From: Pectobacterium betavasculorum
Lineage (GTDB): Bacteria > Pseudomonadota > Gammaproteobacteria > Enterobacterales > Enterobacteriaceae
DNA: 64,000 bases
Reading direction: 5' to 3'
Assembly (NCBI RefSeq): GCF_000749845.1
Contig: NZ_JQHM01000001.1
Coordinates: 248,001-312,000, forward strand
Below the pieces are notes generated by a model. That model ran no database searches, was not told the origin of the DNA, and saw only the letters and a program-made list of their open reading frames with translations. Numbering within the stretch: the stretch's first letter is position 1; each line of letters begins with the position of its first letter. The translations under genes and the position numbers were made by a program. Shown one piece after another: positions 29,169 through 39,440 of this stretch.

Positions 29169-30131
29169 TCAATGCTTGTGGTGATGGCCTTCTGCATCCC
29201 GCTTTTCACCATCATGAATAGCCGAATAATGGTTTTCCTGATGAAAAGAGCAGTGGTCATCATCACAGCGTTGATATTCCATCTGAATTGTCGCGTGTTC
29301 AATCTGGTAGTGCTTTAGTAAGTATGCCTGAATACGTCTTAGCAGCGCATCGTGATCGTGAGGCGGCACCACCTGTGCATGCAGCGTCATCATTGGTTTC
29401 TCGCCAACCTGCCATAAATGAACATGATGGATGTTCCTGACTTCGGGAATGTTCAGCGTCAGATCTTTCTGTAGTGCCTCAACGCTGAGCTGGCTCGGTG
29501 TGCCTTCTAATAGTTCGTGAATACTCTCTTTCAATAGTGCCCACGCGCTACGCAGCACCAGACACGACACCAAAATAGAGAGAATCGGGTCGATAGGCGT
29601 CCAGTTGGTATAAAGGATGATGACGGCGGCGACAATTGCGCCAACGGATCCTAACAGATCGCCCAGCACATGCAGGGCTGCCGCGCGGACGTTAATGTTT
29701 TTCTCTTCGCTACCATGGTGTAACAGCCAAAATGCCACCATGTTTGCGAGTAACCCAGCAATGGCGACAATCAGCATGGGGATGCCAGCTACGGGCTGAG
29801 GCGCATAGAAGCGTTGAATCGCCTCCCAGAAGATAAAGGCAGTAATCAGTATCAGCGTCAGCGCGTTCACAAAGGCGGCAAGGGTGGTGAGTCGCAGATA
29901 ACCAAAGGTATGGCGCGCATTCGGTTTACGCTGCGCGAAACGCACGGCGACAAGTGCGACGAACAGCGCCGCGGCGTCGGTCAGCATATGACCCGCATCC
30001 GCGAGCAGCGCCAGGGAGCCGGACAGCAGGCCGCCAATGACTTCTGCCACCATAAACGTCGCGGTAATGATGAATGCGGCAAGCAGACGTTTACTGTTGC
30101 CTGTTTCCGTGTGGCTGTGGTTATGTGCCAT
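29169..30131 (-). CDS. zitB: zinc efflux cation diffusion facilitator
   Basis: A 320-residue CDF transporter with six membrane helices. The metal-site motif [15 protein letters not shown] (Asp and His) is in helix II, with [13 protein letters not shown] in helix V. A cytoplasmic C-terminal domain and a His-rich tail ([15 protein letters not shown]) follow, and the N-terminus is also His-rich. It exports zinc using the proton gradient. Located between pnuC and aroG as in E. coli. Confidence 0.95.
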   Translation of the reverse strand: MAHNHSHTETGNSKRLLAAFIITATFMVAEVIGGLLSGSLALLADAGHMLTDAAALFVALVAVRFAQRKPNARHTFGYLRLTTLAAFVNALTLILITAFIFWEAIQRFYAPQPVAGIPMLIVAIAGLLANMVAFWLLHHGSEEKNINVRAAALHVLGDLLGSVGAIVAAVIILYTNWTPIDPILSILVSCLVLRSAWALLKESIHELLEGTPSQLSVEALQKDLTLNIPEVRNIHHVHLWQVGEKPMMTLHAQVVPPHDHDALLRRIQAYLLKHYQIEHATIQMEYQRCDDDHCSFHQENHYSAIHDGEKRDAEGHHHKH

Positions 30132-30304
30132 AAATCACCCTGAGTTGTGTTTTTATTCCACTTTACTGAAACCCACAGAGAAAACCTATCCTGTGTCACC
30201 CAGCTGTCGGTGGGCTTTTTTCTGGTGAAAATAGGACGGATGCGGCATCTGAGAGCATTTGATCGCGTAAATCCCACTGATTTCAGCGTCCTGATAACAC
30301 CAGC

Positions 30305-30316
30305 TTGACATATAAT
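30305..30316 (+). promoter_or_regulatory. candidate aroG promoter elements
   Basis: TTGACA (30305-30310) is immediately followed by TATAAT (30311-30316). Either the TATAAT is the -10 with a poor -35 upstream, or TTGACA is a -35 with a poor -10 near 30328-30335. No TyrR box (TGTAAA-N6-TTTACA) was found by eye. The remainder of the 292-base zitB-aroG gap shows nothing clearer. Confidence 0.4.
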
Positions 30317-30423
30317 AATCAATCTTCAATATGAAACATCCCGTTTCTCAAGCTACCCGCACAGGCAGGATGGCGCGTATTGGATGGGGCTAACATACCG
30401 TTTCGGAACCGATGGATTTATTT

Positions 30424-31479
30424 ATGAATTACCAAAATGATGATTTAAGAATTAAAGAGATTAATGAACTTTTGCCGCCGGTTGCTTTGCTAGAAAAGTT
30501 TCCAGCCACGGAGAAGGCCGCGGAAACGGTATCGTTCGCGCGTACAGCTATCCATAAAATTCTTAACGGCAATGACGACCGCCTGTTGGTGGTGATTGGT
30601 CCTTGCTCGATCCACGACACGAAAGCGGCGAAAGAGTATGCCGCGCGTCTGCTGACGCTGCGTAATGAGCTGAGTGGCGATCTGGAAGTGGTCATGCGGG
30701 TTTATTTTGAAAAACCGCGCACGACGATTGGCTGGAAAGGACTCATCAACGATCCGCAGATGGATAATAGTTTCCAGATCAACGATGGCCTGCGCATTGC
30801 GCGCCAGCTGCTGTTGGAAATTAACGATACCGGTTTACCGGCTGCGGGTGAATTCCTGGATATGATTACCCCGCAATACCTGGCGGATCTGATGAGCTGG
30901 GGCGCTATTGGCGCACGTACTACAGAATCTCAGGTACACCGTGAATTAGCGTCTGGCTTGTCATGTCCTGTTGGCTTTAAAAATGGCACCGACGGCACGA
31001 TCAAGGTAGCGATTGATGCGATCAACGCCGCCAGTGCGCCGCACTGCTTCCTGTCTGTCACCAAATGGGGACATTCAGCTATCGTGAACACCAGCGGTAA
31101 CAACGATTGCCACATCATTCTGCGCGGTGGTAAAACGCCGAATTACAGCGCTGAACACGTTAAAGACGTGAAGGTTGGCTTGGAAAAAGCGGGTCTGGCA
31201 CCACAGGTTATGATCGATTTCAGCCATGCGAACAGCAGCAAACAGTTCAAAAAGCAGATGGATGTCTGTACTGATGTCTGTGGGCAGATCGCACAGGGCG
31301 AAAAAGCGATCATGGGTGTGATGGTGGAAAGCCATCTGGTTGAAGGCAACCAGAATCTGGAAAGTGGTGAGCCGCTGGTTTATGGCCGTAGCGTTACCGA
31401 TGCCTGCATTGGCTGGGAAGACACAGAATCGCTGTTGCGCCAGTTGGCGTCTGCTGTACGCGAGCGCCGCAGCAAGTAA
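30424..31479 (+). CDS. aroG: 3-deoxy-7-phosphoheptulonate synthase, Phe-sensitive type
   Basis: A 351-residue first enzyme of the shikimate pathway. It begins MNYQNDDLRIKEINELLPP, as in E. coli AroG. It contains VVIGPCSIHD, the Mn- and phosphoenolpyruvate-binding KPRTTIGWKGLINDP and a GARTTESQVHRELASGLS block. The feedback-sensing N-terminus is intact, and its close match to AroG rather than AroF or AroH implies phenylalanine control. The in-frame ATG at 30412 would add four residues. Confidence 0.96.
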   Translation: MNYQNDDLRIKEINELLPPVALLEKFPATEKAAETVSFARTAIHKILNGNDDRLLVVIGPCSIHDTKAAKEYAARLLTLRNELSGDLEVVMRVYFEKPRTTIGWKGLINDPQMDNSFQINDGLRIARQLLLEINDTGLPAAGEFLDMITPQYLADLMSWGAIGARTTESQVHRELASGLSCPVGFKNGTDGTIKVAIDAINAASAPHCFLSVTKWGHSAIVNTSGNNDCHIILRGGKTPNYSAEHVKDVKVGLEKAGLAPQVMIDFSHANSSKQFKKQMDVCTDVCGQIAQGEKAIMGVMVESHLVEGNQNLESGEPLVYGRSVTDACIGWEDTESLLRQLASAVRERRSK

Positions 31480-31565
31480 CATCGAATGGCGTTGCATTTT
31501 CACGCCATAAAAAATGCTCTCTATGTTTTCTGCCTGCAATAGGGTGTGACAGATAGCGGACAATA

Positions 31566-31591
31566 AAAAACCCGGCGCAGGCCGGGTTTTT
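31566..31591. terminator. bidirectional terminator between aroG and gpmA
   Basis: AAAAACCCGGC (31566-31576), a four-base loop and GCCGGGTTTTT (31581-31591). The A-run and T-run make it effective on both strands for the two convergent genes. Confidence 0.9.
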
Positions 31592-31606
31592 CAGTTCAAA
31601 GGTAAA

Positions 31607-32359
31607 TTACTTCGCTTTACCCTGATTCGCTACTGCGGCAGCTTTTGCGGCGATTTCGTCCGCGTTGCCTAGGTAGTAACGTTTGATTGGCTTGAAGTTC
31701 TCGTCGAACTCATATACCAACGGCACGCCAGTTGGGATATTCAGTTCCAGAATTTCGTCTTCGCCCATGTTGTCCAGGTATTTCACCAGTGCACGCAGTG
31801 AGTTACCGTGAGCTGCGACGATGACGCGCTCACCGCTCTTGATACGTGGCAGGATGGTTTCGGTCCAGTAAGGCACAACACGTTCGATGGTCAGTGCCAG
31901 GCTTTCAGTCAGCGGCAGCTCTTTGTCGCTCAGAGCAGCGTAACGTGGATCGTGGCCTGGGAAACGTTCGTCATCACGCGTTAACTCTGGAGGTGTGATT
32001 GCGAAACCACGACGCCATTGTTTAACCTGCTCGTCACCGTATTTCTCAGCCGTTTCGGCTTTGTTCAGACCCTGTAACGCACCGTAGTGGCGTTCATTCA
32101 GTTTCCAGGATTTCTCAACTGGCAACCAGGCTTGATCCAGCTCGTCCAGCACGTTCCACAGTGTGTGAATGGCACGTTTCAGCACGGAGGTATACGCGAA
32201 ATCAAAGGCAAAACCTTCGTCTTTCAGCAACTGACCTGCGGCTTTGGCTTCTGAACGACCCTTGTCGGACAGATCAACATCGTACCAGCCTGTGAAGCGG
32301 TTTTCGTTGTTCCACTGGCTCTCACCGTGTCTTACCAGTACTAGCTTAGTTACAGCCAT
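31607..32359 (-). CDS. gpmA: 2,3-bisphosphoglycerate-dependent phosphoglycerate mutase
   Basis: A 250-residue glycolytic enzyme interconverting 3- and 2-phosphoglycerate. The phosphohistidine is His11 in [12 protein letters not shown], with a second catalytic histidine in [13 protein letters not shown]. The ATG at 32359 is preceded by GGAAGGAG and gives the E. coli length. The longer frame to 32434 is rejected. Confidence 0.97.
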   Translation of the reverse strand: MAVTKLVLVRHGESQWNNENRFTGWYDVDLSDKGRSEAKAAGQLLKDEGFAFDFAYTSVLKRAIHTLWNVLDELDQAWLPVEKSWKLNERHYGALQGLNKAETAEKYGDEQVKQWRRGFAITPPELTRDDERFPGHDPRYAALSDKELPLTESLALTIERVVPYWTETILPRIKSGERVIVAAHGNSLRALVKYLDNMGEDEILELNIPTGVPLVYEFDENFKPIKRYYLGNADEIAAKAAAVANQGKAK

Positions 32360-32404
32360 AGCTAAACTCCTTCCTATCCTAAGATTTCTGTGATAACTGA
32401 TTTC

Positions 32405-32434
32405 ATTATAGGGGTGGAGAGCGGTTATCGGCAA
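32405..32434 (-). promoter_or_regulatory. candidate gpmA promoter
   Basis: On the minus strand TTGCCG (32434-32429), an 18-base spacer and a perfect TATAAT (32410-32405). This predicts a start near 32398 and a leader of about 40 bases. Confidence 0.55.
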
Positions 32435-32496
32435 TCGATAGTCGATGGCAGGCGTGATTTATCCGCAGGTTATTTGCGTAAAATCACGCTCCGGCT

Positions 32497-35400
32497 TTAT
32501 CGTTTCAGCAAACCGGAATCTCCCTTGTGCAATAACAGATAAACCGCTGGAATCACCAGCATCGACAGTAGCGGGGCACTAACCATGCCGCCTATCATCG
32601 GCGCGGCGATCCGCTGCATGATTTCGGAGCCGCTACCGCCTCCCCACATGATGGGAAGCAGCCCCGCCATAATCGTTGCCACGGTCATCATTTTCGGCCG
32701 TACGCGCAGAACCGCCCCTTCGTGGATCGCATCCATTAGCTGTTGACGCGAAAGCGCCTGACCCGGCACACGGTGCTTTTCTACCGCATGGTTGAGGTAC
32801 AGCAGCATGATGACGCCAAATTCCGCCGACACACCTGCCAATGCAATAAAGCCTACCGCACCAGCTACAGAAAGATTATAGCCGAGGATATAAAGCAGCC
32901 AGACGCCGCCAATGAGCGCGAAGGGTAAGGTTGCCATAATCAGCAGTGCATCCTTGATGCGGTTGAAGGTGATATATAGCAACACAAAAATGATCAGCAG
33001 CGTAAAGGGCACGACAATTTTCATTTTCTCCGTAGCGCGCTCCAGATATTCAAACTGACCGGACCAGCTTAACGACACGCCTTCCGGTAGCGTGACCTGC
33101 TGGGCGACGGCCTGCTGCATGTCTTCAACAGCGGATTTCAAATCACGGCCGCGCAGGTCGACATAAATCCAGTCCGATAGTCGACTATTTTCGCTTTTCA
33201 GCATGGGCGGCCCTTCGCTGACGCGAACATCGGCCAGTTCTGCCAGTGTGACTCTGCTGCCATTGGCTGTCACGATGGGCAGGTCGCGCAATTTTTGCAG
33301 CGAATCGCGTAATTCACGCGGGTAGCGGATGTTAATGGGATAACGCTGACGGCCTTCAATGGTTTCGCCGATGTTTTGCCCGCCGATCAGCGTAGCGACC
33401 ACCGACTGAAGTTCCTCGACGGACACGCCGTAGCGTGCGGCACGCTGGCGGTCGATATCAATATCGATATAGCGCCCGCCCGCCAGCCGTTCCGCCAGCG
33501 CAGACGTCACGCCCGGAACTTGTTTTACCACCTGTTCGATTTGCGCGGCGGTACGTTCTATATCTTCCAGATTGTTGCCGTTAACCTTAATGCCCACCGG
33601 ACTTTTGATACCGGTTGCCAGCATATCCAGACGGTTGCGGATAGGAGGCACCCACACGTTGGCGATACCCGGCAGGTTGACGGTACGATCCAATTCGGCA
33701 ACCAGCTTGTCCATGGTTATGCCATCACGCCATTGATCGCGTGGTTTCAGCCTAATCGTGCTTTCCAGCATGGTCAGCGGCGCAGGATCAGTCGCCGTGT
33801 CGGCACGGCCCGCTTTGCCGAAAACCGACTCGACTTCGGGTACTGTTTTAATCAATCGGTCAGTTTGTTGCAGCAGTCGGCCCGCTTCCCGTGCGGAAAT
33901 ACCGGGCAGGGTAGAGGGCATATACAGCAAGTCGCCCTCATCCAGCGGTGGCATAAATTCGCTTCCCAAACGGCTGAGTGGAAATAGTGTCAGTAGCAAT
34001 AGCAGGCCGGAAACCAGCAGCGTGGTCTTCGGGTAGCTCAGTACTTTTTGCAGTACGGGATGATAGAGCGCGATCAGCCAGCGGTTAATCGGGTTTGCCT
34101 GCTCGTCCGGTATCTTGCCGCGAACGAAATATCCCATTAATACCGGCACCAAAGTAATCCCTAATCCTGCGGCGACGGCCATGGCATACGTTTTGGTAAA
34201 GGCCAGCGGTGAAAACATGCGGCCTTCCTGCGCTTCCAGTGAGAACACTGGCACAAACGACAGCGTAATGATTAGCAGACTGCAAAACAGCGCGGGGCCC
34301 ACTTCTACTGCCGCCCGTTCTGCCAACTGCCACCACTCGTTATTCTGCGGCTGTTTCCCTGGGTTTTCATGCCGCCACTGTTCAATGACTTTATGCATGT
34401 TCTCTATCATCACGATGGCAGCATCCACCATGGCACCGATGGCAATCGCGATACCGCCTAGCGACATGATGTTCGCGTTCACCCCCTGATAACGCATGAT
34501 GATAAACGCCCCCAGAATCCCCAGCGGCAGGCTGATAATGGCCACCAGCGCTGAACGGAAGTGAAACAAAAACAGGGCGCAAATGATCGCGACGACGACA
34601 AACTCCTCCAGTAGTTTGAAGCTAAGCGTGTCGATGGCGTGTTCAATCAGCTGTGAGCGATCGTAGGTTGGCACGATCTCTACGCCTGCGGGCAGGCTTT
34701 TTTGTATTTCCTGTAACCGTGCTTTGACGGCATGCAGTGTATTCAGCGCGTTTTTTCCATAGCGCATAACGATGATGCCGCCCGCCACTTCGCCTTCGCC
34801 ATTCAGTTCGGCGATGCCGCGCCGCATCTCCGGGCCTTCTCTGAGCGTGGCCACATCCTGCAATAGCACAGGAATACCGTTACGGGTAGTAATCACCACG
34901 TTATTAAAGTCTTGTGCCGTTTTCAGGTAGCCGGTGGTGCGTACCATATACTCTGCTTCACCCAACTCCAGCACCGAGCCGCCATTTTCCTGATTAGCCG
35001 CCTGAACGGCACTGACGATCTGCTGGTGGGTGATGCCCTGTGTCCGCATACGTTCTGGATCGACGACGATCTGATATTGTTTGACCATCCCCCCCACGCT
35101 GGCGACTTCTGCCACATCAGGCACCGTTTTCAACTCATATTTCAGCAGCCAGTCTTGAAAGCCGCGCAGGTCGGCCAGACTGTATTTTCCGCTGCGATCC
35201 ACCAGCGCGTATTCGTAGATCCAGCCGACGCCGGTGGCGTCCGGGCCGAGCGAGGTTTTCGCATCAGCAGGCAAACTAGATTGCACCTGACTGAGATACT
35301 CCAGCACGCGGGATCGCGCCCAGTAGGGATCGGTACCATCTTCAAACAGCACATAGACGTAGGCGTCGCCGAACATGGAGAAGCCCCGTACCGTTTTGGC

Positions 35401-35634
35401 ACCGGGAACGGAAAGCATGGTGGTCGTCAGCGGGTAGGTCACCTGATTTTCCACCACCTGCGGTGCTTTCCCCGGATAGCTGACGCGAATGATGACCTGT
35501 ACGTCAGACAAGTCGGGCAGAGCATCCAGCGGCGTTTTTTGCAGAGAAAGCAGGCCCCACGCTGCCATGAACAGCGCCGCCAGTAAAACCAGCAGGCGGT
35601 TTTTGAGCGACCAGCGAATCACGTAGGCAATCAT
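32497..35634 (-). CDS. cusA: copper/silver efflux RND pump CusA
   Basis: A 1045-residue, twelve-helix RND transporter of the heavy-metal class, close to E. coli CusA. The three methionines that bind Cu(I)/Ag(I) are all present in matching context: [22 protein letters not shown] and [14 protein letters not shown]. The helix IV charged motif region [20 protein letters not shown] is intact. It overlaps the end of cusB by four bases. Last gene of a five-gene minus-strand cluster that sits between gpmA and galM. Confidence 0.95.
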   Translation of the reverse strand: MIAYVIRWSLKNRLLVLLAALFMAAWGLLSLQKTPLDALPDLSDVQVIIRVSYPGKAPQVVENQVTYPLTTTMLSVPGAKTVRGFSMFGDAYVYVLFEDGTDPYWARSRVLEYLSQVQSSLPADAKTSLGPDATGVGWIYEYALVDRSGKYSLADLRGFQDWLLKYELKTVPDVAEVASVGGMVKQYQIVVDPERMRTQGITHQQIVSAVQAANQENGGSVLELGEAEYMVRTTGYLKTAQDFNNVVITTRNGIPVLLQDVATLREGPEMRRGIAELNGEGEVAGGIIVMRYGKNALNTLHAVKARLQEIQKSLPAGVEIVPTYDRSQLIEHAIDTLSFKLLEEFVVVAIICALFLFHFRSALVAIISLPLGILGAFIIMRYQGVNANIMSLGGIAIAIGAMVDAAIVMIENMHKVIEQWRHENPGKQPQNNEWWQLAERAAVEVGPALFCSLLIITLSFVPVFSLEAQEGRMFSPLAFTKTYAMAVAAGLGITLVPVLMGYFVRGKIPDEQANPINRWLIALYHPVLQKVLSYPKTTLLVSGLLLLLTLFPLSRLGSEFMPPLDEGDLLYMPSTLPGISAREAGRLLQQTDRLIKTVPEVESVFGKAGRADTATDPAPLTMLESTIRLKPRDQWRDGITMDKLVAELDRTVNLPGIANVWVPPIRNRLDMLATGIKSPVGIKVNGNNLEDIERTAAQIEQVVKQVPGVTSALAERLAGGRYIDIDIDRQRAARYGVSVEELQSVVATLIGGQNIGETIEGRQRYPINIRYPRELRDSLQKLRDLPIVTANGSRVTLAELADVRVSEGPPMLKSENSRLSDWIYVDLRGRDLKSAVEDMQQAVAQQVTLPEGVSLSWSGQFEYLERATEKMKIVVPFTLLIIFVLLYITFNRIKDALLIMATLPFALIGGVWLLYILGYNLSVAGAVGFIALAGVSAEFGVIMLLYLNHAVEKHRVPGQALSRQQLMDAIHEGAVLRVRPKMMTVATIMAGLLPIMWGGGSGSEIMQRIAAPMIGGMVSAPLLSMLVIPAVYLLLHKGDSGLLKR

Positions 35635-37142
35635 GGGTGGCCTCCATGTCCGGCATGCGGATCGTCAGCGGGTAAAAAATGCAGAACGTGAATCCCGCTA
35701 TCATCCATGTTGAACTGGAAATTGACGGTGCTGCCGATCCCCACACCCTGTGGCAGCCCTGACGATGGCAGCGCGAAATCCATCGTCATTGGCGACCAGT
35801 TGAGTGCCGGGACGGCTTCATGCTCAATGGTGACCTGATTGCCGTTTATCGCTTTGATCACTCCCTGGGTTTGATAACCAACGGGAGCGGCGGGCGTTGC
35901 CGATGTTGTTGGGGATATCGATGCATCAGCAGTAAATTGTGGCAGGGCGCTGCGCAGACTGGCTTCGGAGTCAATCAGGAATTGACCGGAGGTGACCACG
36001 CTGTCGCCTTCTTTCAGTCCATCAATGATTTCCACCCAATCGCCCAACGATGCGCCAGCGGTAACGTGGCGCGGAGTGAAATGGCCGCTGCCGTCGCTTA
36101 GTAAGACACGATTTTGGCTACCGCTGACCAACAAGGCTTCCTGTGGGATTGCCAGACGTGGCTGTGCCTGAGTGTGAGAAAGTTGGATAGTCAGGTACAT
36201 ACCGGGTTTGAGCTGCTGTTGCGGGTTGTCCAGAACGACACGCGCTTTTAACGTGCGCGTGGTGCTATCCAACACGGGCAGCAGTTCGCTGATGTTGCCG
36301 TGGAAAGTTTTACCCGGCCAGGCGTTGCTGGTGGCGCTGATATTGCTACCGATAGTTAGCTGCGCCGCCTGTGCCTCGGGATAATCGACATCTACCCAAA
36401 CCGGGTTCAGGCTGGCAAGTTCGAATAACGGCTGGGCAGGGTTCAACTGCATGCCCTGCCGCACTTCCAGTTTATTAACATAGCCATTTTCAGGTGCAAT
36501 AATCGCGAGCCTATCCTGCGGTTTGCCGCTATGCTCGACCTGCCGAATAATGGCTTCCGGCATGAATAACAGTGACAGCCGTTGGCGAGCCGATTGGGTC
36601 AGTGCTTCGTCGCCTAGGTGCCGTACCGCCAGATATTCACGCTGCGCCGCTGCCCAGGTCGGGTTCCACAACGTGGCGAGCGTCTCGCCTTTCTTCACTT
36701 GCTGTTGCAGTGCATTGACCGTGAGTTTCTCGACAATGCCGCCGCTAGGCGCGACCAGCGTGTGCAATCCGCGTTCGTTGAGCACGACGGTGCCATAGCC
36801 TGTGGCGCTGTCGGCAAGTTCGCGCATTTCCGCGCGGGCTGTGCGAACGCCGAGGTTTTGCTGCTGACGCGCGCTGACGGTGACTCCGCCATCTTCCTGA
36901 ACGTCATCGGCATAGCGGGGAACCAATTCCATATCCATAAAGGGCGACTTCCCCGGTTTGTCGAAACGCTTATCCGGCACCATCGGATCGTACCAATAGA
37001 GAACGGATCGTTCTGGCTCGGCGGTAGAAGACGAGTGCGGTGTTTGCTGTTTGCTAATCAGATAACCCACGCCACCCGCGCAGAGAATAGCCAGCGTCAT
37101 CAGGCTCAGCATCAGTGATTTTTTCGTTACGATTTTAGTCAT
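35631..37142 (-). CDS. cusB: efflux periplasmic adaptor CusB with a fused C-terminal CusF-like domain
   Basis: A 503-residue membrane-fusion protein. An N-terminal membrane or signal helix lies at about 11-31. A metal-binding segment ([27 protein letters not shown]) is followed by the barrel-sandwich and beta-barrel adaptor domains. From about residue 421 an extra CusF-like domain begins, with His441, Trp449, Met452 and Met454 at exactly CusF spacing. The tail is His-rich ([10 protein letters not shown]). E. coli CusB lacks the extra domain. I chose ATG 37142, which overlaps the cusC stop by four bases. Confidence 0.92.
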   Translation of the reverse strand: MTKIVTKKSLMLSLMTLAILCAGGVGYLISKQQTPHSSSTAEPERSVLYWYDPMVPDKRFDKPGKSPFMDMELVPRYADDVQEDGGVTVSARQQQNLGVRTARAEMRELADSATGYGTVVLNERGLHTLVAPSGGIVEKLTVNALQQQVKKGETLATLWNPTWAAAQREYLAVRHLGDEALTQSARQRLSLLFMPEAIIRQVEHSGKPQDRLAIIAPENGYVNKLEVRQGMQLNPAQPLFELASLNPVWVDVDYPEAQAAQLTIGSNISATSNAWPGKTFHGNISELLPVLDSTTRTLKARVVLDNPQQQLKPGMYLTIQLSHTQAQPRLAIPQEALLVSGSQNRVLLSDGSGHFTPRHVTAGASLGDWVEIIDGLKEGDSVVTSGQFLIDSEASLRSALPQFTADASISPTTSATPAAPVGYQTQGVIKAINGNQVTIEHEAVPALNWSPMTMDFALPSSGLPQGVGIGSTVNFQFNMDDSGIHVLHFLPADDPHAGHGGHP

Positions 37143-38398
37143 CGCGTAGGGCTTCCCTGTGGCGTTAGATAGCGGATAGCGGCCCAATATTGAGCCATTT
37201 CCCGTGCGGTATCCTGAACGGCAATCCGGCTTTCAAGCAGCGCCCGACGGGCATCCAGTACGGCGGAAAGATTACTGCTGCCGGATTGATATTGAGCCTG
37301 AATTAGCTTGATGCGCTGCTGTTGGAGGGGGAGGATTTCGCTGTTCTGGCGCTGCCAGCGCGACTGTGCGGCTTGATATTGAGCAATCAGCGTATCGAGT
37401 TGTGCCTGATGTTCTCGTTCGGTGAGCAATACTCTGTCGCGCGCCTCCATGTTGCGCGAGACGTCTGCGGCATAGTCCTTATCCTGACGTTTAGATTTGA
37501 ATAACGGTAGATCGACCGTCACCATCATGCCCGCCATGTCGTCGTAGTCATCTCCACGCTTCGCGTAATAGACTTCAATATCGACATTAGGAATAGCGGC
37601 AACGGCTGACTGTGCGGAACGAGCCTGAGCCAACTCGGCTTCACGCTGTGCCTGTTGCATTTCGGGGTGCTGATGAATGGTGTTGCTCAACACATCCGGT
37701 GAAGCAGGTAGCCGTTCAAAACGGGGAAGCGCGCCGTTTATATCGATATCTGCAATACCGGTAAGCTGTACCAGCCGGGCATGTGCGATGCGGGTATCTC
37801 GCTCGGCATCGGCCTGTCTGTCCTGCATGGTTGCCAACGTCAGGCGGGCATCCAGTACGCTACTCGCTTCACTACCCGCCGCCACACTCGCTTTTTGTGA
37901 GGCGATCTGCCGCTGGCTTTCGGTGACCAGCGCCGTGACCTCGCTCAACGCTTTGCGTGAGAGCGCCAGATCCAGCCATGCCTGAGCGGTTTCCCGTTGC
38001 AGGCGAGCACGAATACTTTCGCTATTACTTTGCAGTGCATCGGCTTCTACTCGAATGGCCTGTGCCTTGCTATCACGCTTACTGCTGCTAACGTAGGTTT
38101 GCATGACGCCGATACGTTGCATCGTCATGCCTTCCCGTGTGAGTCGGCTACCGTTATTGCCGCCCAATGGCAGGTTTTCGACGCCAAATTTCAGTTTAGG
38201 GTCGGGAAGCTGTGTGGCGGAGTCGGCCATGTTCTGTAGCGCATTAATCTGGTGTTGATTGGCTGACAGATCGGCGGAGTAACGTTCCGCTGCCTGTAAG
38301 GCCTGTTCAAGACTCAAATCTGCCGCAAAAACGGCGGCAGGCAGCCACAGCAACATCGCCAGACACGCGCGCGTGGCGTCGTGTGTGGATAAGTTCAT
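37139..38398 (-). CDS. cusC: outer-membrane channel of the Cus efflux system (TolC family)
   Basis: A 419-residue outer-membrane efflux protein. The signal peptide is about MNLSTHDATRACLAMLLWLP and onward, ending AVFA at about residue 25. Two repeats of long helices with LSLEQALQAAERYSADL and QAQYQSGSSNLSAVLDARR are typical of the family. Unlike E. coli CusC there is no lipobox cysteine at the cleavage site, so it resembles CzcC-type channels. It precedes and is coupled to cusB. Confidence 0.85.
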   Translation of the reverse strand: MNLSTHDATRACLAMLLWLPAAVFAADLSLEQALQAAERYSADLSANQHQINALQNMADSATQLPDPKLKFGVENLPLGGNNGSRLTREGMTMQRIGVMQTYVSSSKRDSKAQAIRVEADALQSNSESIRARLQRETAQAWLDLALSRKALSEVTALVTESQRQIASQKASVAAGSEASSVLDARLTLATMQDRQADAERDTRIAHARLVQLTGIADIDINGALPRFERLPASPDVLSNTIHQHPEMQQAQREAELAQARSAQSAVAAIPNVDIEVYYAKRGDDYDDMAGMMVTVDLPLFKSKRQDKDYAADVSRNMEARDRVLLTEREHQAQLDTLIAQYQAAQSRWQRQNSEILPLQQQRIKLIQAQYQSGSSNLSAVLDARRALLESRIAVQDTAREMAQYWAAIRYLTPQGSPTR

Positions 38399-38410
38399 GA
38401 TGTGCTCCGG

Positions 38411-38761
38411 TTAGGGTTGCTGTGGCGTAATCGCGGTCAGGGTGTAGCCGCTGTCATTCTGGACAAAGCTGAATGTGACTGGCGTATTGACAGGGAGCGG
38501 CGTTATTTCTCCACTGGATGGCAGCGTGAATGCCATCGTCATAGCGGGCCATTTTAGATTGGCAACCGGGGCGTGAGAGAGCGTTACGCTATCGGCGTTC
38601 CACTGCTTAACCATTCCGGTAGTGTGATAAACGGCGGTGACCGCCGGAGGATTGGTATGCATCATCGTGTGATGCTGGTGGTCGTTTGCCCACACGGGGA
38701 AAGTGAAGGAAGAGACGAAAAAAATCAGGCTGCTGATAATGGCCGAGTAAGTGATACGCAT
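38411..38761 (-). CDS. cusF: periplasmic copper/silver chaperone CusF
   Basis: A 116-residue protein with a signal peptide ending near residue 25 (FPVWAND), a His/Met-rich linker (HQHHTMMH) and the CusF barrel. The Cu(I) ligands His63, Trp71, Met74 and Met76 (SHAPVANLKWPAMTM) have the known CusF spacing and would form the Trp-cation site. I chose ATG 38761. The upstream in-frame start at 38827 would add a non-matching 22 residues. Twelve bases before cusC. Confidence 0.92.
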   Translation of the reverse strand: MRITYSAIISSLIFFVSSFTFPVWANDHQHHTMMHTNPPAVTAVYHTTGMVKQWNADSVTLSHAPVANLKWPAMTMAFTLPSSGEITPLPVNTPVTFSFVQNDSGYTLTAITPQQP

Positions 38762-38836
38762 AAAAATAATCCCAATAAAAGTAATTGATAAACAATATGT
38801 TGCGCCAGATGGCGCAGGAGTTATCAATAGCTTGGG

Positions 38837-39289
38837 TTATTCTCTGAATCGGCAGAAGCGGATCTCAGCTGGAGGGCCAGCCGCAGGAGGAGAGAGCCAG
38901 GCATCGCATGCCTGATTTATCATTACAGAGTTGTCAGCTAAAACCAGTTCACCGCTGACTGGTAGAGCTAATAATGCTAATGAGCCGTTATCCTGCTTCA
39001 CGCTATCCGGTACGCAGTGTTTTTCACACAACGGCGTTTGTTGGTCGGCTGCGTAAGACGCTTCCGCTGCATGCTGAGCGTGAGATGATGACGGCTGAAC
39101 GTCAGCCTGTTGCAGATGTGCCTGATGCTGGATAGCGGGGGATGCCTGGCTGAGCGTCATATCGCATTGATGACCTGCAATAGCCAGTTGTGCATTCAGG
39201 AAAAGCCAACACAGTGCCAATAGCCATCCCCATCTGCCTTTATGGCGCAGATGATGAATGAGTAATGGAGACCGTGATGATGCGGACAT
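38837..39289 (-). CDS. His/Cys-containing exported protein of unknown function, first gene of the cus cluster
   Basis: A 150-residue protein with an N-terminal hydrophobic segment (WGWLLALCWLFLNAQLAIA) that could be a signal peptide or anchor. The rest is His-rich with cysteines in GHQCDM, PLCEKHCVP and the C-terminal PPAEIRFCRFRE. The last motif resembles small proteins often found beside copper-resistance genes (DUF2946/CopL-like), but I am not sure of a family. Its place 75 bases before cusF suggests a metal-related role. Confidence 0.6.
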   Translation of the reverse strand: MSASSRSPLLIHHLRHKGRWGWLLALCWLFLNAQLAIAGHQCDMTLSQASPAIQHQAHLQQADVQPSSSHAQHAAEASYAADQQTPLCEKHCVPDSVKQDNGSLALLALPVSGELVLADNSVMINQACDAWLSPPAAGPPAEIRFCRFRE

Positions 39290-39383
39290 GGCATTTCCTT
39301 TTTGGACGTCTAAGAAGTGTAAGCGTCTGAGCGGGAAGGGGGCAAGCGGGGAATGGCATAGTTTTGTAAAGTCGTTTTGTAAA

Positions 39384-39405
39384 TTGGCAGATATCCATCT
39401 GCCAA
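39384..39405 (-). terminator. probable galM terminator
   Basis: TTGGCAGAT (39384-39392) and ATCTGCCAA (39397-39405) form a perfect 9-base stem with a 4-base loop. On the minus strand it is followed by TTTACAAAACG, only moderately T-rich. It separates galM from the cus cluster. No CusR-type box was recognised in 39290-39440. Confidence 0.55.
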
Positions 39406-39440
39406 TGTTATCAATGAGTTAATTATATTTAACCGTGCAG

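Noticed and set aside
30199-30226. Terminator-like stretch (GGTGGGC plus a T-run) between divergent zitB and aroG
   Set aside because: The possible stem is only four base pairs and there is no plus-strand gene upstream to terminate. It could belong to an unknown small RNA, but evidence is too weak.
33376-35586. Several plus-strand frames over cusA of 200 or more residues
   Set aside because: They are shadows of the high-GC cusA frame on the opposite strand. The RND pump explains the region fully.
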